Assembly: GCA_039889035.1 (NCBI GenBank)
Contig: JBDQQY010000036.1
Location: forward strand, 38,265 to 102,264
Reading direction: 5' to 3'
DNA length: 64,000 nt
From: Plantactinospora sp039889035
GTDB taxonomy: Bacteria; Actinomycetota; Actinomycetes; Mycobacteriales; Micromonosporaceae
The number at the start of each line of letters is the position of its first letter. The first letter of the stretch is position 1. Both the position numbers and the translations under genes were made by a program. This document shows, piece after piece, positions 54,290 through 62,960 of the stretch. The notes beneath the pieces were generated by a model. The model was given only the letters and a program-made list of their open reading frames with translations. It was not told the origin of the DNA and did not search any database.

Positions 54290-55305
54290 TCGGCGCACCG
54301 GTGCGATCGAGAGGGCGCGGGATGGCGAGGGCCGCCGTCCGGTGCGGTGCGGTGACTGCCGCGCTGCTGGCGCTGATCGCGCCCGCGACACCGGCGGTGG
54401 CCACGGAGCCTTCGCCGGGGCTGGATCAGTCGATCGCCCCGGACCAGCCGCTCGCCACCGGTCGGACAGTGCTGAGGGCCGGGCATGTGGACATCGGTCC
54501 CCGGTACGTCGACGACCGGTGGACGCTACTGGTCCACGACGACGCGGAACGGCCGGTGTGGCGCGGCACCGACGAGACCGTACTGCACGTCTCCGATGCC
54601 GCCCTCCAGACGGTTCCGGACGATCCGGCGTACTCGTTCCTCGACGTCGACGCCGGTGCGCGGGTGTACGTGGTGCCGCAGACGCAACAGCCGGACGTGG
54701 TCTGGATCGGCTGGAACACCCAGGATCCCCGGGTGATGCGGGACATCGACCGTGGCGTGACGCTCACCCTGCTCGGCGTCCGCGGGCCGGGCGCGATGAC
54801 GGTGTACCTCCAGTCGGGCAACTTCGCCGCGCCGCAGGTGCTGTGGCGCTCCGCCGAGCCGAAACCCCAGCCGCTCTGGGTGGAGGTGAACACCCACACC
54901 CACGCCAACTGGGTCTTCACCCGGCCGGGCGTCTACCTGGTGGCCATCCAGGTCTCGGCAGACCTGGCCAGTGGGGAACAGGTCTCCGACACCAGGCTGC
55001 TACGGGTCGCCGTAGGCGATGCGACCAGCACCGACGAGGCGTTCACCGCGACCGCGGACCTTCCGTCCGGGCCGGCGGTCCAGCCGGCCTCGGACAGTGG
55101 CGACGCCGCTGCGGCGGACCGCTCCGGTGGCGACAGGTCGGCGCTGATCGCCCTGCTCGTCGGGGTCGCGGTGCTGCTCGTCGTTGCCCTGATCTGGGTG
55201 CAGGTCCGCGGTGGCAGCGCCAAACGCCGCGCCGAGCGCGAGCGGGTCGAACGGGCAGCGGCCGGGCCGACCGACGGAGATCCGACGTCGGAGGGCCGGA
55301 CGTGA
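54286..55305 (+). CDS. Choice-of-anchor M domain protein with C-terminal membrane helix
   Basis: 339 residues from GTG 54286, overlapping the lipoprotein stop by 4 bases. It has a signal peptide (to about 38), one complete anchor M domain (about 60-245: 'AGHVDIGPRYVDDRWTLLVH', 'VVPQTQQPDVVWIGWNT', 'NTHTHANWVFTRPGVYLV'), a linker and a membrane helix ('ALIALLVGVAVLLVVALIWV', about 285-304) with a charged cytoplasmic tail. It is encoded inside the transporter operon and so probably works at the membrane with the zinc-binding lipoprotein. Confidence 0.87.
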   Translation: MIGAPVRSRGRGMARAAVRCGAVTAALLALIAPATPAVATEPSPGLDQSIAPDQPLATGRTVLRAGHVDIGPRYVDDRWTLLVHDDAERPVWRGTDETVLHVSDAALQTVPDDPAYSFLDVDAGARVYVVPQTQQPDVVWIGWNTQDPRVMRDIDRGVTLTLLGVRGPGAMTVYLQSGNFAAPQVLWRSAEPKPQPLWVEVNTHTHANWVFTRPGVYLVAIQVSADLASGEQVSDTRLLRVAVGDATSTDEAFTATADLPSGPAVQPASDSGDAAAADRSGGDRSALIALLVGVAVLLVVALIWVQVRGGSAKRRAERERVERAAAGPTDGDPTSEGRT

Positions 55306-56045
55306 GGGCGCTAGACATCGACGACCTGAATGTGGACCTCGGCGGCCGGCCGGTGCTGCGAGACGTACGACTGCACGTCGAACCGGGTGAGCTGGTCGGG
55401 CTGCTCGGGCCGAACGGCGCGGGAAAGACCACCCTGCTGCGGGCGGTGCTCGGGCTGGTCCGCACCCGGAGCGGGCAGATCCGGGTCGACGGCGAGCCGG
55501 CACGACGCGGACGTACCGCGATCGGCTACGTGCCGCAGCGCCACGAGTTCAGCTGGGACTTCCCGATCTCGGTCGAGCAGACCGTACTGACCGGCCGGAC
55601 GGGACGGCTCGGGCTGCTGCGCCGGCCCGGCGTACCGGACTGGCACGCCGTGGGGGAGGCGCTCGACCGGGTACGGCTGGCCGGGCTGCGTACCCGGCCG
55701 GTCGGTGAACTCTCCGGCGGCCAGCGGCAGCGGGTCCTGGTGGCCCGGGCCCTCGCGCTGTCGCCGCGGATCCTGCTCCTCGACGAGCCGTTCACCGGAC
55801 TGGACCTGCCCACCCAGGAACTGCTGGGCGACCTGTTCGGCAGCCTCGCACAGGAGGGCCGGGCGTTGCTGATGACCACCCACGACCTGGTCGCGGCGTT
55901 GCAGTCGAGTAGCCGGCTGGTGCTGCTCAACGGCCGGGTCACCGCCGACGGCCGGCCGGCGGAGCTGCGCGACCCTGAGGTCTGGAAGCGGACGTTCGGC
56001 GTCAGCGACCGGTCCGCGCTGCTCGAACTCGTGAAGGCGGCCTAG
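55302..56045 (+). CDS. Zinc/manganese-type ABC transporter ATPase
   Basis: 247 residues from GTG 55302, overlapping the preceding stop (GTGA). Walker A 'GPNGAGKTTLL', Q-loop 'YVPQRHEFSWDFP', ABC signature 'LSGGQRQRV', Walker B 'RILLLDEPFTGLD' and H-loop 'TTHDL' are complete. The 'PQRxxxxWDFPISV' Q-loop is typical of zinc/manganese (ZnuC/MntB-like) importers. It pairs with the permease that starts at the very next base after its stop. Confidence 0.95.
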   Translation: MRALDIDDLNVDLGGRPVLRDVRLHVEPGELVGLLGPNGAGKTTLLRAVLGLVRTRSGQIRVDGEPARRGRTAIGYVPQRHEFSWDFPISVEQTVLTGRTGRLGLLRRPGVPDWHAVGEALDRVRLAGLRTRPVGELSGGQRQRVLVARALALSPRILLLDEPFTGLDLPTQELLGDLFGSLAQEGRALLMTTHDLVAALQSSSRLVLLNGRVTADGRPAELRDPEVWKRTFGVSDRSALLELVKAA

Positions 56046-56957
56046 TTGTCGATCACCGACTTTCTCACCGACCTGTTCAACCCCGACCTCGCCTTCCTGC
56101 CCAAGGCGCTGGCCATCGCCGTGATGTCCAGCGTGGTCTGCGGCGTCGTCGGCTGCTACGTCGTACTCCGGGGGATGGCCTTCATCGGCGACGCCGTCGC
56201 GCACGCGGTCTTTCCCGGCCTCGCGGTCGCCTTCGTGCTACAGGGCAGCCTGGTGCTCGGCGGCGCGGTCGCCGGCATCGCCACCGCGCTGATGATCGCC
56301 GTCTTCGCGCAGAACCGGCGGCTCAAGGAGGATTCGCTGATCGGCGTCTTCCTGGTCGCCTCGTTCGCCCTCGGCATCGTGATCATCTCCCAGGCGCCCG
56401 GCTACACCGGCTCGCTGCAACAGTTCCTCTTCGGCTCGATCACCGGCATCCCGGACCGGGACCTGTACCTGGTGGGCGGCACCGGGCTGCTCATCCTCGG
56501 CCTGGTCCTCGCGTTGCACAAGGAACTGGTGGCGGTCAGCCTCGACCGCGAGATGTCCCGGGCCATCGGCCTGCCGGTCTTCTGGCTCGACATCCTGCTC
56601 TACGTCCTGGTGACCCTGGCCGTGGTGATCTCCCTCCAGACCATCGGCAACATCCTCGTGCTGGCCCTGCTGATCATCCCGGCCGCGACCGCCCGGTTGC
56701 TCACCGACCGGCTGGGCGTCATGATGCTGCTCGCCCCGGTCGTCGGCGGCGTGTCGGCGGTCGTCGGGCTCTATCTCTCCTGGAGTTACGACACCCCGGT
56801 CGGCGGCACCATCGTGCTGGTCGCCACCGCCGCGTTCCTGGCGTCCTGGCTCTTCGCCCCACGGCACGGCCTACTGACCAAGCGTTGGCGCCGACCACGA
56901 GGTAGCGCATTCGACGAGCAACTGCCCGCGAGCGACCTGTCGTACCAAAACTCTTGA
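56046..56957 (+). CDS. Zinc/manganese-type ABC transporter permease
   Basis: 303 residues from a TTG start immediately after the ATPase stop. Eight or nine helices of the ABC-3 (ZnuB) fold are visible, with 'VLRGMAFIGDAVAHAVFPGL' (the conserved early loop), 'LGSIxG' as 'LFGSITGIPDRDL', and 'NILVLALLIIPAATARLLTD'. It is the last gene of the Zur-controlled zinc uptake operon; downstream it converges with an ArsR-type gene. Confidence 0.95.
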   Translation: MSITDFLTDLFNPDLAFLPKALAIAVMSSVVCGVVGCYVVLRGMAFIGDAVAHAVFPGLAVAFVLQGSLVLGGAVAGIATALMIAVFAQNRRLKEDSLIGVFLVASFALGIVIISQAPGYTGSLQQFLFGSITGIPDRDLYLVGGTGLLILGLVLALHKELVAVSLDREMSRAIGLPVFWLDILLYVLVTLAVVISLQTIGNILVLALLIIPAATARLLTDRLGVMMLLAPVVGGVSAVVGLYLSWSYDTPVGGTIVLVATAAFLASWLFAPRHGLLTKRWRRPRGSAFDEQLPASDLSYQNS

Positions 56958-57067
56958 TCAAGAGTCGGGTCTCGACCGCTGTCGGCAAGGCGCTCTCCGT
57001 ACCGCTTCCCGCGTCGTCGGTTGCGCTGATGGCCGACACCGTCGAGTCTGTGACGGCGTCCGGCAGG

Positions 57068-57388
57068 TCACGGTCGACGTGGTCGACGTGGAAGAGGGCT
57101 TGTCGGACCGCGGACGTGTTCGTCCGCTGCGGAGTAGTAGACGAACGTCCCTTCCCGACGGCCCTTGACCAAACCGGCGAGCCGGAGCTTGGCCAGGTGC
57201 TGACTGACGGCGGTCGGGGCGGCACCGGCGAGTTCCGCGAGGCAGGCGACGGACGACTCGCCCTGCAACAGCGCCCACAGCACCTTGATCCGGGTCGGAT
57301 CGGCCAGCATGCGGAACGTCTCGGCCGCCAGGTGCACCTGCTCCTCGTTGGGCATGTCGAAATCCGGCAGCGACGTGTGCATGCCCAT
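57068..57388 (-). pseudogene. ArsR/SmtB-family regulator, frameshifted near the C-terminus
   Basis: From ATG 57388 (or 57382) the winged helix is complete: 'HLAAETFRMLADPTRIKVLW', 'LAELAGAAPTAVSQHLAKLR' and 'LVKGRREGTFVYYSAADEHV'. Then one extra base near 57110 replaces the expected 'ALFHVDHVDRDLPDAV' helix (found in the next frame) with an unrelated tail ending at 57068. The lost helix would carry the His/Asp metal ligands of SmtB-type zinc sensors. It is either a sequencing error or a recently inactivated zinc/nickel sensor beside the zinc operon. Confidence 0.7.
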
Positions 57389-57590
57389 GTCCGGCGACGC
57401 GCCGACCTGGCTGCCACCGGACAGTTGGGTGGGGGTGGTCGGCCGGTACACCACACGGCTCGGCAAGGATCCGGTGAGCGATGTGGACATTCCCCACGTC
57501 GGGGTCGAGTCGTGGCGGCGGATAGACCCGTCGAAGCAACCGTACGAATAGCCCCGGTCGTCAGCATGGCGGGACAGATTCGTCACCGGG

Positions 57591-58607
57591 TCAGGGTCGG
57601 AGGTTTCGGAGGTATTCGGCGAACTTCTCCAGACCGTCGACGTTGCGCGGTCCGCTGATTCCCTCGTTGTAGTCGAGGACGAAGAACCGGTCGTTGACCA
57701 CGGCGGGCAGGTTCTTCGTGGTGGGGAAGGTCTTCAGAAAGTTGATTTTCTCCTGGGCTGGCTTGTCTCCGTAGTCGAGGATGACGATGATCTCCGGCTG
57801 GCCTTGGACGACGGCTTCCCAGCTCACCTGGGTCCAGCGTGCGTCGAGTTGCTCGAAGATGTTCCGGGCGCCGGCGAGCGAGATGATGTCGGTCGGCGGT
57901 ACCTGTCGGCCGGCGGTGAAGGGTTGGTCGGTGCCCGAGTCGTACAGGAATACCGGGGTTCGGTCCGTGCCGGTCGTCTGTGTCTTCACCGCCTCGACGC
58001 GCTGCCGCAAGCCTTGGACGACCTCGGCTGCCCGTGCCTCGACGCCGAAGATCCGGCCGAGGCGTTCGAGGTCGGTGTAGAGGCTGTCGAACGGAGTTGT
58101 CCGCTGTGGGAAGCCCGGGTAGTTGAAACAGGATTCGGTGTGCATGAAGCTCTGGATGCCGAGGCCGTCGAGGATCTCCGGGGTGATTCCCCGCTTGTCG
58201 CTGAATCCGGAACCCCAGCCAGCGACGACGAAGTCGGCCTTGGCGTCCACGACCAGCTCCCGGTTGAGTAGGTCGTCGCTGAGGAATTCCACCTTCGCGT
58301 ACTCCTGTGCCCAGGGTGACTCGGTGACCGGTGGATTGGCCGGTGGCATGACGTACCCGTGGACATGGTCGGTGAGGCCGAGCGCGAACATCTTGTCGGC
58401 ACTGCCGCCCTCGTAGACGACGGCCCGCCGGGGGGTGGTGTATTCGACCTTCTCGCCGCAGCGTTGCACGACCACCTTCCGGCCGGGGTCAGCGGATTTG
58501 TCGATGGTGGCTCCGCAGGCGGACAACAGTGCGACGGCGACAAGGCCGGTGGCGGTGCTGCGGATGGTCGCGGTCCGGTGGTGCGGGATGGGCATCAGTA
58601 TGGTCAC
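57591..58607 (-). CDS. FecB/BtuF-type ABC transporter binding lipoprotein
   Basis: 338 residues from ATG 58607, overlapping the ATPase stop by 4 bases. Lipobox LLSAC (Cys about 31). The helical-backbone periplasmic-binding fold of siderophore/cobalamin receptors is recognised by 'RRAVVYEGGSADKMFALGLT', 'PEIIVILDYGDKPAQEKINF' and 'NRFFVLDYN'-like endings. It binds a metal-chelate outside the membrane. The Zur-like box before the operon hints at a zinc-chelate rather than ferric siderophore, but this is inference. Confidence 0.9.
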   Translation of the reverse strand: MTILMPIPHHRTATIRSTATGLVAVALLSACGATIDKSADPGRKVVVQRCGEKVEYTTPRRAVVYEGGSADKMFALGLTDHVHGYVMPPANPPVTESPWAQEYAKVEFLSDDLLNRELVVDAKADFVVAGWGSGFSDKRGITPEILDGLGIQSFMHTESCFNYPGFPQRTTPFDSLYTDLERLGRIFGVEARAAEVVQGLRQRVEAVKTQTTGTDRTPVFLYDSGTDQPFTAGRQVPPTDIISLAGARNIFEQLDARWTQVSWEAVVQGQPEIIVILDYGDKPAQEKINFLKTFPTTKNLPAVVNDRFFVLDYNEGISGPRNVDGLEKFAEYLRNLRP

Positions 58608-59410
58608 TTTCCGATCGGTGTTGGCTGCGTGGTGTGGGGTGGCGCGAGGGAGTACAGCAGTTGCGGGTCGCCGGTCAGGGGATGGGTGACGACGGTGGCG
58701 GCCACCCCGAAGACGGTCCGCACGAGGTCGGCGGTGAGGACCTCTGCGGGCGTGCCGGCGGCGACGAGTTGCCCGCCGGAGAGCACGCCGATCCGGTCAC
58801 AGGTCGCGGCGGCGAGGTTCAGGTCGTGCAGGACCACCAGGACGGTCAGCGAGGTGCCCTTGAGTAGGGAGAGCAGCTCGATCTGGTGTCGGATGTCCAG
58901 GTGGTTGGTCGGTTCGTCGAGGACCAGGATCTCGGGCTCCTGCACGAGCGCCCGGGCTACGAGCACGCGTTGGCGCTCGCCGCCGGAGAGGCTGAGTACG
59001 CCCCGGTCGGCGAGATGGGCGATGTCGAGCCGCTCCATGGCGTGGTCGCACAGCTCCCGTTCCCGGCCGGTGAGCGGTCGGTTGCCGCGCTGGTGCGGGG
59101 TACGGCCCAGTGCGACGACCTCCGCGACGGTGAAGTCGAGGTCGCTACCGCCGTCCTGGGTCAGCGCGGCGATCGACCGGGCGCTCTTCCGCCGTGGCAT
59201 GGTGGCGAGGTCGTCGTCACCGACGCGTACCACGCCTCGGCTCGGCCGTAACGCCCGGTAGACACAACGCAGCGCGGTGGACTTGCCGGAGCCGTTCGGT
59301 CCGACCAACCCCACCGTCTGCCCCTGGCCGACGGTCAGGGACAGGTCGCGGACGAGCAGGTGACCGTCGACCGCGACCGTGACGGCGTCCAGTCGCAGAT
59401 CCATCGTCAC
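58604..59410 (-). CDS. FecE/FepC-type ABC transporter ATPase
   Basis: 268 residues with Walker A 'GPNGSGKSTAL', signature 'LSGGERQRV', Walker B 'ILVLDEPTNHLD' and H-loop 'VLHDLNLAA', characteristic of iron-siderophore/cobalamin importers. It overlaps the permease upstream (59407-59410) and the binding protein downstream (58604-58607), giving a tightly coupled three-gene operon. Confidence 0.95.
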   Translation of the reverse strand: MTMDLRLDAVTVAVDGHLLVRDLSLTVGQGQTVGLVGPNGSGKSTALRCVYRALRPSRGVVRVGDDDLATMPRRKSARSIAALTQDGGSDLDFTVAEVVALGRTPHQRGNRPLTGRERELCDHAMERLDIAHLADRGVLSLSGGERQRVLVARALVQEPEILVLDEPTNHLDIRHQIELLSLLKGTSLTVLVVLHDLNLAAATCDRIGVLSGGQLVAAGTPAEVLTADLVRTVFGVAATVVTHPLTGDPQLLYSLAPPHTTQPTPIGK

Positions 59411-60540
59411 CGGCCGCCGAACAGGTAGCCTCGGCGACGCAACAGCGCGATGAACGCCGGAACTCCGACCAGTGCCGTGATCACGCCCAGTGGAAGCTCC
59501 CGGGGGGCGACCACGGTTCGTGCGAGCAGGTCGACCCAGACCATGAACAGCGCCCCGGTGAGGGGCGTCACGACCAGGACCCGGGCATGGGGTGCGCCCA
59601 CCAGGATGCGGACCAGGTGCGGCAGCACCAGGCCCACGAAGGCGATCGCCCCGCTGACCGCGACCATCGCGCCGGTGACCAGCGAGGTGACGACGAACAG
59701 GTTGGTACGGGTCCGGGTGCTGTCGACGCCGAGGCTGGCGGCGGTCTCGTCCCCGAAGGTCATCACGTCGAGCGTTCGGCTCCGGTGGTGCAGCAGGAGT
59801 GTTCCGGCGAGCACCGCGGCGGCGACCGGCGGCAGTACGCCCCAGGTGGCCGCGCCGAAGCCGCCCATCGACCAGAACAGCAGCGTGCTCGTCGCCTCGC
59901 TGTCCGGCGAGAAGTAGACGATCATCGCCATGACGGACTGGAAGCCGAACGACATCACCACACCGGTCAACACCAGCCGCAGCGGGGTGAGCCCGGCGCG
60001 GGTGTAGGAGGCGAGGAACACCAGCGCGGTGGCGACGAGTGCGCCGACGAAGGCACCCGCGGAGACCGCGTAGATACCGGCGAAGGCGAGCCCGCCGGAC
60101 ACGGTGACCGCGACCGCCCCGACCGACGCGCCGGAGGAGACACCGAGCACGAACGGATCGGCGAGCGCGTTGCGCACCAACGACTGCACCGCGACCCCGA
60201 CCACGCCCAGACCCGCACCGACCAGCGCCGCGAGCAGAACCCGAGGGGTACGGATCTGCCAGACGATCTGATAGCGGGTCACCTCGTCGCTGGTGATGGT
60301 GCCACCGGTCAGACCCGCCCAGAGATACCGGATCGTGTCTCCGGGTGGCACGACCGCCGCGCCGAGACCGATCACCACCGGCACGGAGACGAGCAGGGCG
60401 CTCAGCAGCAGACCGACGAGCGGTACCAGACTGCGTCCCGCCGGCCCGGAGGTACGTCGCACCCCTCGATCTGACGCGGCGCGGGCGTCCACCGGGTCAG
60501 GTCCCCGGTCTACCCGGTCCCCGAAGGGCTGCGTCGGCAC
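59407..60540 (-). CDS. FecCD/BtuC-type ABC transporter permease
   Basis: 377 residues. After a ~45-residue polar leader, ten hydrophobic helices follow with 'RTPRVLLAALVGAGLGVVGV', 'LADPFVLGVSSGASVGA', 'FVGLVLPHLVRILVGAPHA' and 'RELPLGVITALVGVPAFIAL', all FecCD hallmarks. It is the first gene of the operon, starting 20 bases downstream of the Zur-like site at 60561-60580. The long N-terminal leader might be shortened by a later start. Confidence 0.93.
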   Translation of the reverse strand: MPTQPFGDRVDRGPDPVDARAASDRGVRRTSGPAGRSLVPLVGLLLSALLVSVPVVIGLGAAVVPPGDTIRYLWAGLTGGTITSDEVTRYQIVWQIRTPRVLLAALVGAGLGVVGVAVQSLVRNALADPFVLGVSSGASVGAVAVTVSGGLAFAGIYAVSAGAFVGALVATALVFLASYTRAGLTPLRLVLTGVVMSFGFQSVMAMIVYFSPDSEATSTLLFWSMGGFGAATWGVLPPVAAAVLAGTLLLHHRSRTLDVMTFGDETAASLGVDSTRTRTNLFVVTSLVTGAMVAVSGAIAFVGLVLPHLVRILVGAPHARVLVVTPLTGALFMVWVDLLARTVVAPRELPLGVITALVGVPAFIALLRRRGYLFGGR

Positions 60541-60915
60541 AGCGAGATCTCCTAGCTAAATGGAAGTGGTTTTCGCTTCCGTTCGGACGTTAGCACGACT
60601 GCTTCGGCCGCCAGCGGGTACCCCGAGCAGCCCGATCGGGTCCCGTCCTTGCCGTTCGCACCGACCGTCCACATCGGCGGGAACCGCACCGGCGGGGCAC
60701 TGGCCGCAGCGCAGCCGAAGCCAGTCAGGTAGCTGGCCCGAGGTGGTCCTCCGGTCCGACGCGCCCGTCGAGGCCCACTACGCGCAGCAGCTCTCACGCA
60801 GGCTCGCCGCCGTGATGCCCTGCCTGCCGCGGGCCCGGCTACCTCCGCCAGCGACGTGCAGAAGACATAGCAGCGGCGGACCCGGCGCTTGGGCACCAGG
60901 TGGGGACTTGCCTGG
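60541..60915 (-). promoter_or_regulatory. Promoter region of the Fec-type operon with Zur-like box
   Basis: No gene is seen in these 375 bases. On the minus strand TGGAAGCGAAAACCACTTCCA-like sequence (60561-60580; plus strand GGAAG-TGGTTTTCG-CTTCC, an inverted repeat) resembles the CGAAAACGATTCTCG box of the ribosomal-protein operon. It lies 20 bases before the permease start, in the right place for repression. It could equally be a site for an iron regulator such as DmdR/IdeR, but IdeR boxes (TTAGGTTAGGCTAACCTAA) look different. Confidence 0.5.
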
Positions 60916-61848
60916 TTACGAGTCTGTCCTGGCCCGCGAAGGACTGGAGGGGCGGCGGTGGCGCAGTTGTCGGGTGAGGCAATCGATCATGGCGACGGCT
61001 GCTGGCGACGTGTCGGCCCGGCGGGTGACCGCCTGGAGATCGCGGGCCAGCCCCGAGGGCTGGGCGATTTCGAGGAACCGGATCCCGGCTGCTGGGCGGG
61101 CGACGAGCGCCGGTACGAGCGCCACGCCGAACCCGATGCCGACGAGTGCGAGCAGGAGGTCGTAGCTGTCGGCCCGGAAGTCCACCCGGGGCTCGAATCC
61201 GGCCGCGTAGCAGGCGAGTTCGGTGACGGCTTGGTAGCCGTTCGTGGCTAGTGTTGAACCCCAGGGCGCGTCCGCGAACTGCTGCAGGTGCACGGCCTCG
61301 TCGGTGGCTGGTGCCAGCCGCGCCGGTACGGCTACCAGGAGCGCTTCGCGGTGCAGGGGCGTCTCGCGTAGACCACGCAGGTCGGGCATCTGCAACTGGG
61401 CGTAGCGGTGGGCGACGGCGACATCGACATTGCCCGCGCGGACTGCCGGAAGTGCGTGTTCGGGCTCCATCTCGACGAAGTCCAGCTCGATGCCGGGGTG
61501 CCGGCGGGCGAAAGCGGCGAGGGCCGGCACGACGAACCCGCGTGACGTGGCGAACGAGGCGACCCGCAACCGACCACCAGCGACGCCCGCGACGGCGCGT
61601 ACCGCTTGGTCGGCGGCATCCAGTTCGGCGAAGACCCGCTCGGCGTGCGTGGCCAGGACTCGCCCGGCCTCGGTCAGGCGCACACTCCGCGCCGAGCGTT
61701 CGAGTAGGACGGCGCCGGTCTCGCGTTCCAGCCGCGAGATCTGCTGGGATGCGGCCGCGGCAGTGCAGCCGAGCCGCTCGGCGGCACGGGCAATCGCACC
61801 GGTCCGCGCAACCTCGGCCAGTACTCGCAGGCGGTCCGTATCGAGCAT
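60916..61848 (-). CDS. LysR-family regulator
   Basis: 310 residues. N-terminal helix-turn-helix (1-62: 'VLAEVARTGAIARAAERLGCTAAAASQQISRLERETGAVLLER') and a LysR effector domain (about 90-300). It is divergent from the ammonia-lyase gene 71 bases away and likely controls it. It resembles the actinobacterial ArgP/IciA-like and amino-acid-responsive members in length and layout. Confidence 0.92.
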   Translation of the reverse strand: MLDTDRLRVLAEVARTGAIARAAERLGCTAAAASQQISRLERETGAVLLERSARSVRLTEAGRVLATHAERVFAELDAADQAVRAVAGVAGGRLRVASFATSRGFVVPALAAFARRHPGIELDFVEMEPEHALPAVRAGNVDVAVAHRYAQLQMPDLRGLRETPLHREALLVAVPARLAPATDEAVHLQQFADAPWGSTLATNGYQAVTELACYAAGFEPRVDFRADSYDLLLALVGIGFGVALVPALVARPAAGIRFLEIAQPSGLARDLQAVTRRADTSPAAVAMIDCLTRQLRHRRPSSPSRARTDS

Positions 61849-61859
61849 AGGAACAGCTT

Positions 61860-61879
61860 ATGCTCAGCGCTACGAGCAT
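61860..61879. promoter_or_regulatory. Inverted repeat in the LysR/ammonia-lyase divergent promoter
   Basis: ATGCTC-N8-GAGCAT (61860-61865 and 61874-61879) lies centrally between the two divergent starts, as expected for a LysR recognition site. Confidence 0.55.
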
Positions 61880-61918
61880 CTACTGGTGGTAACGACTCCA
61901 ATCGTCCACGCTGCTCGT

Positions 61919-62884
61919 ATGGTCGACACACACCGCGCGGTGCGGATACCCGAGCTGGCCGACCTTGAGCGCGCGTATGCCGCCGTGCGGATCCACCTCG
62001 CACCGACTCCACTCATCCCCACCACCGCGAACGACGGCGCGCTACTCAAACTGGAGTGCTGGCAACCGACCGGGTCGTTCAAGGTACGGGGGGCGTTCGC
62101 GGCCATCTCCGCGCTGCCCCATCCGGCACGGGCGGCCGGGGTGGTCACCGCCTCCACGGGCAATCACGCCCTCGCGATCGCCCACGCCGCCGCCCGGCTC
62201 AACCTGACCGCGACCGTTGTCGTACCTGCCACGGCCTCGCCAGCCAAGATCGACGCGCTCCAGCGGCTCGGCGCGCGGCTGATCCAGCAAGGCGACGGCT
62301 TCGACGCCGCCGAGGCGTACGCCCTGGAACTGGCCGTGGGCGGCGCGACGTACATCTCGGCCTACAACGACACCCACGTCATCGCCGGGCAGGCCAGCCT
62401 CGGGTTCGAACTCGGTGCCCAGCTCGACGCTCCGGCCACGGTCATCGTTCCGGTCGGCGGCGGGGGCCTCATCGCCGGGCTCACCCTCTGGGCTGCCGGC
62501 CGGGACGACGTCCGGGTGGTCGGCGTCGAGGCCGAGGCATCCCGCGCGGTCTCGGCCGCCATGGCTGCCGGTCACACCGTCGGGGTTGGGGTTGGCCCGA
62601 CCCTGGCCGACGCGCTGGCCGGCAACCTTGAACCGGGCAGCGTCACCCCGGCAGTGCTCGTCGCGCACGCCACCACGGTCCTCGCGGTGTCCGAGGCCGA
62701 GATCCGCAACGCCTTGCGCTTTCTCGCCCGAGAGCACGGACTGGCCGTCGAGGGCGCCGGCGCGGTCGCGGTTGCCGCGCTGCTCGCCGGGAAGCTCGAC
62801 GTCGACGATCGTCGGGCGATAGCCGTGGTCACCGGGCGCAACATCGCCCTGTCAACCCTCGCCACGGCCCTCGGAAGGTCGTGA
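61919..62884 (+). CDS. PLP-dependent threonine/serine ammonia-lyase family protein
   Basis: 321 residues from ATG 61919. Fold type II PLP enzyme: the Schiff-base lysine lies in 'PTGSFKVRGAF', the substrate loop is 'TASTGNHALAIAHAAARL', and the phosphate-binding glycine loop is 'PVGGGGLIAGLTLW'. At this length it has only the catalytic domain, so it is the catabolic or serine-racemase-like form without an ACT regulatory domain. It would deaminate threonine or serine to the 2-oxoacid. The divergent LysR gene is the likely regulator. Confidence 0.92.
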   Translation: MVDTHRAVRIPELADLERAYAAVRIHLAPTPLIPTTANDGALLKLECWQPTGSFKVRGAFAAISALPHPARAAGVVTASTGNHALAIAHAAARLNLTATVVVPATASPAKIDALQRLGARLIQQGDGFDAAEAYALELAVGGATYISAYNDTHVIAGQASLGFELGAQLDAPATVIVPVGGGGLIAGLTLWAAGRDDVRVVGVEAEASRAVSAAMAAGHTVGVGVGPTLADALAGNLEPGSVTPAVLVAHATTVLAVSEAEIRNALRFLAREHGLAVEGAGAVAVAALLAGKLDVDDRRAIAVVTGRNIALSTLATALGRS

Positions 62885-62960
62885 CCACGGTCCTGGCCGC
62901 TGCCACGCGGTAACTGTCCCTCCACGCTCGAACACGGCGACTGCGGCACCGGGCTCTGGC

